This document shows, piece by piece, positions 41,142-49,004 of a stretch of 50,074 nucleotides of DNA (positions are counted from its first letter, which is position 1; each line of letters begins with the position of its first letter). The notes under the pieces were generated by a model that was not told the DNA's origin, made no database searches, and saw only the letters and a program-made list of their open reading frames with translations. Source of the DNA: Bacilli bacterium. Its GTDB lineage: Bacteria > Bacillota_I > Bacilli_A > RF39 > UBA660. Position numbers and translations under genes: made by a program. The DNA is taken from contig JAQUVS010000001.1 in assembly GCA_028693275.1 (NCBI GenBank), positions 79,132 to 129,205 of the forward strand, read 5' to 3'.

Positions 41142-41869
41142 TGAAAAGTTTAGTGTTAAATCATAAAATGAATTTTAATTATGATGAAGTAAATGAATAT
41201 ATTAAAAATATTAATGATGTAAAATCTAATAAAATTAATTTAGTTATTTGTCCTTCATTTATCTATTTATCATTTTTTAAATATAATAATTATTATTTAG
41301 GTAGTCAAAATGTAGGTATGATGGAAAAAGGAGCTTTAACGGGTGAAATTTCTGCTTTGCAATTAAAAAAAATTGGTGTAAGATATTGTATAGTAGGTCA
41401 TAGCGAAAGAAGAATGCTTTTAAATGAAACGAATGAAATGATTAATAAAAAAATCAATCATTTATTAGATAATAATATTATTCCTATTTTATGTGTAGGA
41501 GAAACATTAGAAGAAAAAAAAGCTAGTTTAACTTTTGATATTATAAAAGAGGAAATAGATAGAGCATTTTCTAATATAAGTAACATAGATAATATAATAA
41601 TTGCTTATGAACCAATATGGGCAATTGGTACTGGTATGGTTCCAACAAACAATGATATATTTATAACAATAAAAGAAATAAAAGATTATATAAATGGTAA
41701 ATATTCAACAAAATTAAAAGTGCTATATGGTGGTTCTGTTAATTCTGAAAATATTAATGTTTTAGAAGATATTAATAATGTTGACGGGTATTTGGTTGGA
41801 GGAGCAAGTCTTGATTTTAAACAAGTTAAGTCTATGATTACTGCGATGGAGGCTAAATATGATTCTTAA
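41141..41869 (+). CDS. tpiA: Triosephosphate isomerase
   Basis: GSQNVGMMEKGALTGEIS, VGHSERR, AYEPIWAIGTG, YGGSVNSENI, VGGASLD. Confidence 0.97.
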   Translation: MKSLVLNHKMNFNYDEVNEYIKNINDVKSNKINLVICPSFIYLSFFKYNNYYLGSQNVGMMEKGALTGEISALQLKKIGVRYCIVGHSERRMLLNETNEMINKKINHLLDNNIIPILCVGETLEEKKASLTFDIIKEEIDRAFSNISNIDNIIIAYEPIWAIGTGMVPTNNDIFITIKEIKDYINGKYSTKLKVLYGGSVNSENINVLEDINNVDGYLVGGASLDFKQVKSMITAMEAKYDS

Positions 41870-42029
41870 TATTATTGATGATGCTTTAGATCAAATTAAT
41901 AGCATTATAGACACTGTTATAAATTTATTTAATTCTTTAGTTGGTAATTCAGTATCTTCGTTAATGTTATTTATAACAGCAATGTGTTTTCTTGTATTAT
42001 TACTTAATTTATTGGTAGGAAAGAAGTAG
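41859..42029 (+). CDS. Small membrane protein (56 aa), not in supplied ORF track
   Basis: MILNIIDDALDQINSIIDTVINLFNSLVGNSVSSLMLFITAMCFLVLLLNLLVGKK*; GGAGG SD inside tpiA 3' end; followed by terminator. Confidence 0.7.
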   Translation: MILNIIDDALDQINSIIDTVINLFNSLVGNSVSSLMLFITAMCFLVLLLNLLVGKK

Positions 42030-42047
42030 AAATTACTTCTTTTTTTA
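42022..42047 (+). terminator. Intrinsic terminator after small ORF
   Basis: AGAAGTA-GAAAT-TACTTCTTTTTTT. Confidence 0.8.
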
Positions 42048-42066
42048 TAGAATAGAAGGAGATAAA

Positions 42067-42540
42067 ATGAAAAAAAGGGTATTGTTAATTGATGATGAGT
42101 TTGGCACGATACAAGAATTTACAAGTGTTTTTATTAAACCACTTAATCACGAATATTTGGAAAGAATAGTAGATGATAATCATTTTTTTAATGAGAGGGA
42201 AGAAATATATTTAAATAAGCTTCTTCATGAAATAGGTATTCCTTCTCACTTGATTGGTTATACATATATAAAAGCAGGAATTAGTTCTATAAGCAAAAAT
42301 CATGATGGAAGTATTAAGATAAAGAAACTATATCATAAAATTTCTGAAAAATTTTCTACTAATAATAGTTGTGTAGAACGGGCAATTAGGCATGCAATAG
42401 AAACATCATGGAGTAGAGGTAATTTGCAATTGATTGATGAATTGTTTGGTTATAGTATTTCAGCTTCAAAAGATAAACCTACTAATATTGAATTTATGAA
42501 AACATTGTCTGATAAGATTAAAGAAAAAGAATACCATTAA
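42067..42540 (+). CDS. Spo0A-like DNA-binding-domain protein with near-absent receiver domain
   Basis: LHEIGIPSHLIGYTYIKAGI...KFSTNNSCVERAIRHAIETSWSRGNLQLIDELFGYSISASKDKPTNIEFM matches the Spo0A C-terminal domain; N-terminus only ~43 aa starting MKKRVLLIDDE. Confidence 0.93.
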   Translation: MKKRVLLIDDEFGTIQEFTSVFIKPLNHEYLERIVDDNHFFNEREEIYLNKLLHEIGIPSHLIGYTYIKAGISSISKNHDGSIKIKKLYHKISEKFSTNNSCVERAIRHAIETSWSRGNLQLIDELFGYSISASKDKPTNIEFMKTLSDKIKEKEYH

Positions 42541-42557
42541 AACTGGTATTCTTTTTT
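42524..42557. terminator. Bidirectional terminator shared by convergent genes
   Basis: AAAAAGAATACC-ATTAAAACT-GGTATTCTTTTTT; both stop codons lie in the loop. Confidence 0.85.
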
Positions 42558-43397
42558 ATTTTCTATATAAATTTTTGGCTTTATTTCATTTATACTATTA
42601 ATTAAATTATTAATAGTTTCTTTTTTATCAATACTATTGAAAACAATTGTTTTAGAATTAGTATCACTATTGAATTTATATGATTTATCACTATTTAAAA
42701 TAGCTTTAGATACAAGGAAACTTTCTTCTTTATTTTTTTGTTTTTTGATAGCAGCAGTTGCATCAATATAGGAATAAGTTCCATCTTCGTTTTTTATTCT
42801 ATTTATAGAATGTCTATACTTATTGTGATCACAAAATTCTTTTTCTAGATCTATGCCAATTTTTTTGGCTAAATAAACTAACAAATTGGAAATATCATCA
42901 CATACCCCTTGACCAATTACTAACATTCCATTTATTGAACTATCAACGGGAATATTATTTTTAAAATCAAATTCTAATCCATTTACAGGAGGTATATCTA
43001 TACTATAAGTTACTAAGTTGTTTGAGTATGTAATATATCTTGTTATAAAATCAAAAATAAATTCTAATTTATTGATGGGTTTTAAATCAGGGTCAATATT
43101 TTCTAAAATCATTTTTTCAATTACTGGAGCATAGGTTTCTATAATTGATTTATTATCATCAATCATAGTTTCAAAGCGATATTTTTTTTCTTTTATATAA
43201 TCATGAAATAGTTCATGATCAATAGGTGGAATATTTAAGTTTTTAGATTTTATTAATTTACTTGCAAATTCATATCGATCTTTGAATGTTTCTTTATTTC
43301 CTTCATCAAAATTTTCATATCTTAATATTGAATAAACTAAAACATCATTATATATGTTTTCAATTTCTTCTTCCTTAAAAGCATTTAAAAAATCCAT
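42537..43397 (-). CDS. Transglutaminase-like (Cys protease fold) protein, no obvious signal peptide
   Basis: GQGVCDDISNLLVYLAKKIGI ... YRHSINRIKNEDGTYSYIDAT (Cys/His/Asp). Confidence 0.82.
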   Translation of the reverse strand: MDFLNAFKEEEIENIYNDVLVYSILRYENFDEGNKETFKDRYEFASKLIKSKNLNIPPIDHELFHDYIKEKKYRFETMIDDNKSIIETYAPVIEKMILENIDPDLKPINKLEFIFDFITRYITYSNNLVTYSIDIPPVNGLEFDFKNNIPVDSSINGMLVIGQGVCDDISNLLVYLAKKIGIDLEKEFCDHNKYRHSINRIKNEDGTYSYIDATAAIKKQKNKEESFLVSKAILNSDKSYKFNSDTNSKTIVFNSIDKKETINNLINSINEIKPKIYIENKKEYQF

Positions 43398-43420
43398 ATC
43401 TTCACCTCCTATATTATCTA

Positions 43421-43449
43421 ATTATACAAAAGAAAATTAAATTTTACAA
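43421..43449 (-). promoter_or_regulatory. Promoter of the minus-strand transglutaminase-like gene
   Basis: On minus strand TTGTAA, 17-bp spacer, TATAAT. Confidence 0.65.
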
Positions 43450-43453
43450 TTGG

Positions 43454-43482
43454 TTGACTTATAATTGTTTAAGAATTATAAT
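43454..43482 (+). promoter_or_regulatory. Promoter of the DUF4143-type ATPase gene
   Basis: TTGACT, 17-bp spacer, TATAAT. Confidence 0.75.
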
Positions 43483-43516
43483 TATATATAGAATAATTGT
43501 AGGGAGGTAACATTTT

Positions 43517-44791
43517 ATGGAGCGAAAAATCACAAGTGAATTATTAAAGTGGAAAAAGGATAGTGCAAGGAAACCTTTGTTATTGTATGGTAATAAGCAA
43601 GTGGGAAAAACATATTCTGTTTTAGAATTTGGAGAAAAAGAATATAAGACAGTTGCCTATATTAATTGTGATAATAATTTACCTTTAATGGATATTGTTA
43701 AAACAGAAAAGAAAATAGATAAGATAATTTTAAAATTATCAGTACTAACTGGTGAAACAATTTTAAAAGAAGATTCTTTAATAATATTTGATAATGTTAA
43801 TGATGAATCAATTATTAAAATGATTAAGCTTTTTGGAAAAGAAGAAAATAATTATCATATTATAGCTATTACTACACTTAAGGGGAATCTACTTAAATTT
43901 AAGGGAGAAGAACTTCAATTTAAAATTATGTCAGCTATGGATTTTGAAGAGTATTTAAAAGCTTTGGGTAATAGTGAGTTAGTAGACTTTATTAGAAATT
44001 CATATAGAAATAATAAAGCAATGCCATTTCACAGTATTGCTCTTGATTATTATGAAACATTTGTATTAACAGGAGGTTTACCTAGAGTTGTTGAATCTTC
44101 GATTAATGGAGATTCTATTCTAAAACAAAATATCATTCAACAGCAAGTTCTTGATACTTATAAAAAAGAATTATTAAATACAACAAATCTAATAGATACA
44201 TCAAGAGCTCTAGAAGTATTAAATGCTATTCCTTATCAATTACTTAAGTCTAATAAAAAGTTCCAATATGGATTAATGAAATCTGGTGGTAGAAGTAAAG
44301 ACTATGAAGCTGCAATAGATTTTCTTAATATTAATGGATTTGTAGGAAAAGCATATAAAATTAGTGAAATAGCATCACCATTAAGTAAAGTTAGGGATAA
44401 TGAGTCATTTAAATTGTATTTGAATGATTCTGGATTATTATATATGATGTTTAATACTAGTAAAATTAAATTTCTAACAGATAGTAATATGAAATATATA
44501 ATATATGAAAATGCTATAAGTAATCTAATTGTAAGTAGTGGATATAATTTATATTATTATCAATCAGATGGTAAAGCAGAAGTTCCATTTATTGTTCAGA
44601 CAAGAGCTGGTAAAATAATACCTATTGAACTAGTAAATAAGAATATAGCTAAATCAAAATCACTTGCATTATTTATGAGTAAATATAAAATAGATGAAGC
44701 GGTAAGAATAACAGAAGATAATTTTAGTAAGAAAAAGAATGTAAGATATATTCCTATCTACGCATTATTCTGTTTGAAGGAAAATTTATAG
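43517..44791 (+). CDS. AAA-type ATPase, DUF4143-like, with degenerate active sites
   Basis: KPLLLYGNKQVGKTYSVLEFG, LIIFDNVND, MSAMDFEEYLKALGN, LTGGLPRVV, AEVPFIVQTRAGKIIPIELVN. Confidence 0.88.
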   Translation: MERKITSELLKWKKDSARKPLLLYGNKQVGKTYSVLEFGEKEYKTVAYINCDNNLPLMDIVKTEKKIDKIILKLSVLTGETILKEDSLIIFDNVNDESIIKMIKLFGKEENNYHIIAITTLKGNLLKFKGEELQFKIMSAMDFEEYLKALGNSELVDFIRNSYRNNKAMPFHSIALDYYETFVLTGGLPRVVESSINGDSILKQNIIQQQVLDTYKKELLNTTNLIDTSRALEVLNAIPYQLLKSNKKFQYGLMKSGGRSKDYEAAIDFLNINGFVGKAYKISEIASPLSKVRDNESFKLYLNDSGLLYMMFNTSKIKFLTDSNMKYIIYENAISNLIVSSGYNLYYYQSDGKAEVPFIVQTRAGKIIPIELVNKNIAKSKSLALFMSKYKIDEAVRITEDNFSKKKNVRYIPIYALFCLKENL

Positions 44792-44799
44792 GAGGCAAC

Positions 44800-46293
44800 A
44801 TGAGACCAATATTATTAACAATTGTAGATGGATTTGGATTAAGAGAAGAAGTTAAGGGTAATGCAGTATTACAAGCTGATATGCCTAATTATAAGAAAAT
44901 AGTAGAAGAATATGGTTTTTCTAAATTAGATGCTAGTGGTGAAGCTGTAGGTCTTCCAAAAGGTCAAATGGGTAATAGTGAAGTTGGACACTTAAATATA
45001 GGTGCTGGTAGAATTATTTATCAACCTTTAGAGTTTATTTCAAAAAGTATAAGAGATAAATCTTTTTTTGATAATAAAGAATTATTAAGTGTGATGGAGC
45101 ATGTTAAGAAAAATAATTCTAAATTACATATATTTGGTTTATTAAGTGATGGAGGAATTCATTCACATATAGATCATATAAAGGCATTATTGGAGATGGC
45201 TCATTTAAATGGGATTGATAAAGTATATTTACATGCTTTTTTAGATGGTAGAGATACACTTCCCGATATTGCTTGTACTTTCTTAAATGATATTGATAAT
45301 TATATGAGTAATCTTAAAACAGGAAAGATTGGGGATATTTCTGGAAGATATTATTCTATGGATAGAGAAAGAATGTGGGATTTAACTAAGAAATATTATG
45401 ATTTATTAGTTAATAAGAAGGCAGATTCTATATTAGACTATAATTCTTTTATTAAAGAAAGTTATCAAAAAGGGATATATGATGAATTTATAGAACCTGT
45501 AATAGTTGATAAAGATAGTAATTTAGAAGAAAATGATGGTTTGATTTTTGCTAATTATCGTCCTGATAGAGCAACACAAACATTTACTGCTATTACTAAT
45601 AAAGATTTTAATGAATTTCCTACTGTTAAGTTTAATAATATTAAACTAGTTACTATGATGCCAGTAGAAAAAACAATTGTTTGTACAAATGCTTTTTCAA
45701 TGCCTGAAGTTAAAAATACATTAGGAATGTATTTATCTTCTTTAAATAAAAAAGTATTAAGGATAGCTGAAGCTAGTAAATATCCTCATGTAACTTACTT
45801 CTTTGATGGAGGTTTAGAATTAGATTTACCTTTAACTGATAAGATAATTATCCCTAGAAAAGATGTTGCAACATATGATATGGCTCCTGAAATGTCAGCA
45901 AAAGAAATAACAGATAAATTAATAGAAGTTATGGGTAATTATGATGTTATAATTTTAAATTTTGCTAATTGTGATATGGTTGGACATACTGGTAATTTTG
46001 AAGCAGCTTTAAAAGCCGTAGAAACAGTAGATAATTGTCTTGGAAAATTATATGAAAAGATAAAAGAAATAAGTGGTTTAATGTTGATTACTGCAGATCA
46101 CGGGAATATTGAAATGATGGAAGATGAAAATGGAAACATTATAACAAGTCATACGACTAATTTAGTTCCATTTATAGTATGTGATAAAAACTATATTCCA
46201 AGAGATGGAAAACTAGGAGATATTGCCCCAACAATATTAAAATTGATGGATATTGAACTACCTAAAGAAATGACAGGTACAAGTTTAGTTTAA
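44800..46293 (+). CDS. gpmI: 2,3-bisphosphoglycerate-independent phosphoglycerate mutase
   Basis: LTIVDGFGLRE, PKGQMGNSEVGHLNIGAGRIIYQ, ADHGNIEMM. Confidence 0.98.
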   Translation: MRPILLTIVDGFGLREEVKGNAVLQADMPNYKKIVEEYGFSKLDASGEAVGLPKGQMGNSEVGHLNIGAGRIIYQPLEFISKSIRDKSFFDNKELLSVMEHVKKNNSKLHIFGLLSDGGIHSHIDHIKALLEMAHLNGIDKVYLHAFLDGRDTLPDIACTFLNDIDNYMSNLKTGKIGDISGRYYSMDRERMWDLTKKYYDLLVNKKADSILDYNSFIKESYQKGIYDEFIEPVIVDKDSNLEENDGLIFANYRPDRATQTFTAITNKDFNEFPTVKFNNIKLVTMMPVEKTIVCTNAFSMPEVKNTLGMYLSSLNKKVLRIAEASKYPHVTYFFDGGLELDLPLTDKIIIPRKDVATYDMAPEMSAKEITDKLIEVMGNYDVIILNFANCDMVGHTGNFEAALKAVETVDNCLGKLYEKIKEISGLMLITADHGNIEMMEDENGNIITSHTTNLVPFIVCDKNYIPRDGKLGDIAPTILKLMDIELPKEMTGTSLV

Positions 46294-46312
46294 TTTAAAC
46301 TAAACTTTTTTT
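46281..46312 (+). terminator. Intrinsic terminator after gpmI
   Basis: AAGTTTAGTTTAA-TTTAAACTAAACTTTTTTT. Confidence 0.9.
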
Positions 46313-46369
46313 GTGTTCGATTGTTTAATATTTTAATTAATAATATAATATACTTATGGAGGTGGTTTC

Positions 46370-47563
46370 ATGAAAGATAGAATTATTTTTCATATAGATG
46401 TTAATAACGCTTTTTTATCATGGACCGCTGTAGAATTATTAAAAAATGGGTATCCTGTAGATATTAGAACAATTCCTTCTGTAATAGGAGGGGATGAAGA
46501 AAAAAGAACAGGGGTTGTAACTGCTAAGTCACCTGTAGCAAAGAAAATGGGTGTTTTATCTGCTGAACCAATTTACATGGCTAAGAAAAAGTGTCCTAAT
46601 TTAAAAGTTTTTCATGGGGATATGGAATTATATCAAAAAAGGTCTGATGAATTATATCATCTTTTTTTGGAGTATACTCCCGATGTTGAAAGGTTTTCTG
46701 TTGATGAATGTTTTTTAGAAATGACGGGTACAAAATTTTTATATAATGATTATTTAAAATTGGCTAATGAAATAAAAGATAGGGTTTTTAATACTTTTGG
46801 ATATACTGTTAATGTTGGTATAGGTAATAATAAATTATGTGCGAAGATGGCTAGTGATTTTGAAAAGCCAAATAAAGTCCATACTTTATTTATGGATGAA
46901 GTAAAAAATAAGATGTGGCCGTTGCCAGTATCGGAATTATTTATGGTTGGTAAAAAAAGTGTTGTTATATTAAATGAAATAGGAATAAAAACAATAGGAG
47001 ATCTTGCTAATTGTAAAACGGAATTGTTACGTAAGTATTTTAAAGAAAGAACAGAGCATATGATAGAATTTGCTAATGGTATTGATAATAGTCCTGTTAT
47101 TAATTCTTATGATGATAGTAAATGTATTTCTACTACCCATACTTTTGAAAAGGATGTAGAAGAAATTAATGGATTGAAAAAAACTTTATTATATCAGTCT
47201 GATATAGTAGGATTTCAATTAAGAAAACAAAAAAAATATGCTAACACTATAGCGATTATTTATAAGACAAAAGATTTTATTTGTTATTCAAAACAAAAAA
47301 AATTAGATAGTCCAATAAATGTAACTGAGGATATATATAGTAATATTATTTCACTACTTAGGAATTCTTGGAGGGGAGAACCTCTTAGACTGATAGGAAT
47401 AAGATTGGCGGATTTTGTTGATGATAAAATAGACCAAATTAGTTTGTTTGATAATTCAGTAAAAACAAATAAAGATAATGAAAAGATTCAAGAAGTTGTT
47501 GATAATATAAAAGATAAGTTTGGAAATTATGCAATATTTCCTGCAAGCTTAAAGGAGAAATAA
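46370..47563 (+). CDS. dinB: Y-family DNA polymerase (Pol IV/UmuC-like)
   Basis: FHIDVNNAFLSWTAVELL, YTPDVERFSVDECFLEMTG, VNVGIGNNKLCAKMASDFEKPN. Confidence 0.92.
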   Translation: MKDRIIFHIDVNNAFLSWTAVELLKNGYPVDIRTIPSVIGGDEEKRTGVVTAKSPVAKKMGVLSAEPIYMAKKKCPNLKVFHGDMELYQKRSDELYHLFLEYTPDVERFSVDECFLEMTGTKFLYNDYLKLANEIKDRVFNTFGYTVNVGIGNNKLCAKMASDFEKPNKVHTLFMDEVKNKMWPLPVSELFMVGKKSVVILNEIGIKTIGDLANCKTELLRKYFKERTEHMIEFANGIDNSPVINSYDDSKCISTTHTFEKDVEEINGLKKTLLYQSDIVGFQLRKQKKYANTIAIIYKTKDFICYSKQKKLDSPINVTEDIYSNIISLLRNSWRGEPLRLIGIRLADFVDDKIDQISLFDNSVKTNKDNEKIQEVVDNIKDKFGNYAIFPASLKEK

Positions 47564-47564
47564 A

Positions 47565-48470
47565 ATGGATATAAATTATGTGATAAGAAAATATAAACCG
47601 TTTGTAGAAAAATTATCTGATCATTATGATTATCCAGATAATATTAGACATGTTCTTTTATTAATAATACCTTTATTTATTTATAAATATAAATTAGAAA
47701 ACGAAAAAATAATTTTAAGTACATTTTTAGAAACTCCAATTATTATTAATAATAAAGATTTAGGTCCATTAAAAGCAAGTTATGTTTTTGACTTGGATAA
47801 AGGTGAAGAAATAAAACTTAAAAAGAAAATAGTTATTAATAACTATAAAAATATAAATATTTTAGAATTAATAGACTGTATAGTTCACGAATACATGCAT
47901 GCGATAAATTCTAAAATAAATTATTATAAAAAAGAAGATAAAATAATTTCTATAAGAACAGGTTTATCATATGTCTTTTATGATAGTAATTATAATTTAA
48001 TAGGTAAAAACAAAAAATATATTCTTGAAGAAATAATTAACACTAAAGAAACTGAATTATTTGTTAATATGATTAATGAACTTAATTTTGATGATTCATT
48101 GGATGAAGAAATTTATAATCTAGTTGCTACTTTAAAAAGATTAATAATGAATGGTTATAAGACTAAGGCTTATATATTACAAATGCATATTTGTAGAATT
48201 ATTGTTAATAATAGAAGTTTTTATAATACAATTTTAAATTTTAGATTTAAAGGTGAATTAGAAGAAATAGATAGATGGTTTGATTTTTTTACTGGTATAT
48301 CTGGTAGTTATAATCAACTTAATGATGAATTAGTTAATATATTTGAATTATCTAAGCTTTATGATAATAAGAAGATGTTTAAGAAAAAAATAGTAAGAAA
48401 GATTAGAATAGGAAATGAGAAAATTCAAAAAATAATAGATAAATTTGATAAAGGTAGTTTATATAAGTAG
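47565..48470 (+). CDS. Hypothetical protein with HExxH metallopeptidase-like motif
   Basis: ELIDCIVHEYMHAINSK. Confidence 0.65.
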   Translation: MDINYVIRKYKPFVEKLSDHYDYPDNIRHVLLLIIPLFIYKYKLENEKIILSTFLETPIIINNKDLGPLKASYVFDLDKGEEIKLKKKIVINNYKNINILELIDCIVHEYMHAINSKINYYKKEDKIISIRTGLSYVFYDSNYNLIGKNKKYILEEIINTKETELFVNMINELNFDDSLDEEIYNLVATLKRLIMNGYKTKAYILQMHICRIIVNNRSFYNTILNFRFKGELEEIDRWFDFFTGISGSYNQLNDELVNIFELSKLYDNKKMFKKKIVRKIRIGNEKIQKIIDKFDKGSLYK

Positions 48471-48474
48471 TTTA

Positions 48475-48503
48475 TATATTATAACTGCTTTTTTCTTTTT
48501 GAC
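48475..48503 (+). terminator. Intrinsic terminator
   Basis: AAGTAGTT-TATATATTAT-AACTGCTTTTTT. Confidence 0.7.
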
Positions 48504-48522
48504 TAAAAATAATAAAAAAAAC

Positions 48523-48551
48523 TTGCAGGAATTAAGGGTTTGTGCTATAAT
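48523..48551 (+). promoter_or_regulatory. Strong promoter of S10 operon
   Basis: TTGCAG, 17-bp spacer, TG-C-TATAAT extended -10. Confidence 0.8.
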
Positions 48552-48556
48552 TTTAT

Positions 48557-48660
48557 CTGTGTGGCTGCTTAGATGTGGGAGGTTGCCGATACACCAGGTT
48601 AAGTTGGTGGAATAAATCGGGTTATTCACACGGAGCAAGTCTATACTAGATATAGGCGAA
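48557..48660 (+). ncRNA. Structured 5' leader of the S10 ribosomal-protein operon (putative r-protein leader)
   Basis: Closing helix CTGTGTG/CACACGG, internal hairpin CACCA...TGGTG, then CTATA-CTAGA-TATAG hairpin just before the GGGAGG SD. Confidence 0.6.
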
Positions 48661-48674
48661 GGGAGGATTCAAAA

Positions 48675-48986
48675 ATGTCAAAAGAACAAGTTCGTATCAA
48701 ATTAAAAGCATATGATCATAGAATTCTAGACAATGCTGCAACAAAAATAGTTGAAACTATCAAAAGATCAGGAGGAGAAATAAGTGGACCAGTACCACTA
48801 CCAACTGAAATTGAAAAGTATACTATTTTAAGAGCTGTTCATAAGTATAAAGATTCTCGTGAACAATTCGAAATGCGTACGCATAAAAGATTGATTGATA
48901 TTAAGAACCCAAGTAAAGAAACTATTGAGGCATTAACTCATTTAGATTTACCAAGTGGTGTAGATATTCAAATCAAAGTACAATAA
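48675..48986 (+). CDS. rpsJ: Ribosomal protein S10
   Basis: [40 protein letters not shown]. Confidence 0.98.
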   Translation: MSKEQVRIKLKAYDHRILDNAATKIVETIKRSGGEISGPVPLPTEIEKYTILRAVHKYKDSREQFEMRTHKRLIDIKNPSKETIEALTHLDLPSGVDIQIKVQ

Positions 48987-49004
48987 TAATAGGAGGAAAC
49001 AATA

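Noticed and set aside
9080-43472. Shared CTTATAATTGTTT in the spacers of the T-box promoter (about 9084) and the ATPase promoter (about 43458)
   Set aside because: A 13-nt match in AT-rich promoter DNA is plausible by chance; no further similarity around it.
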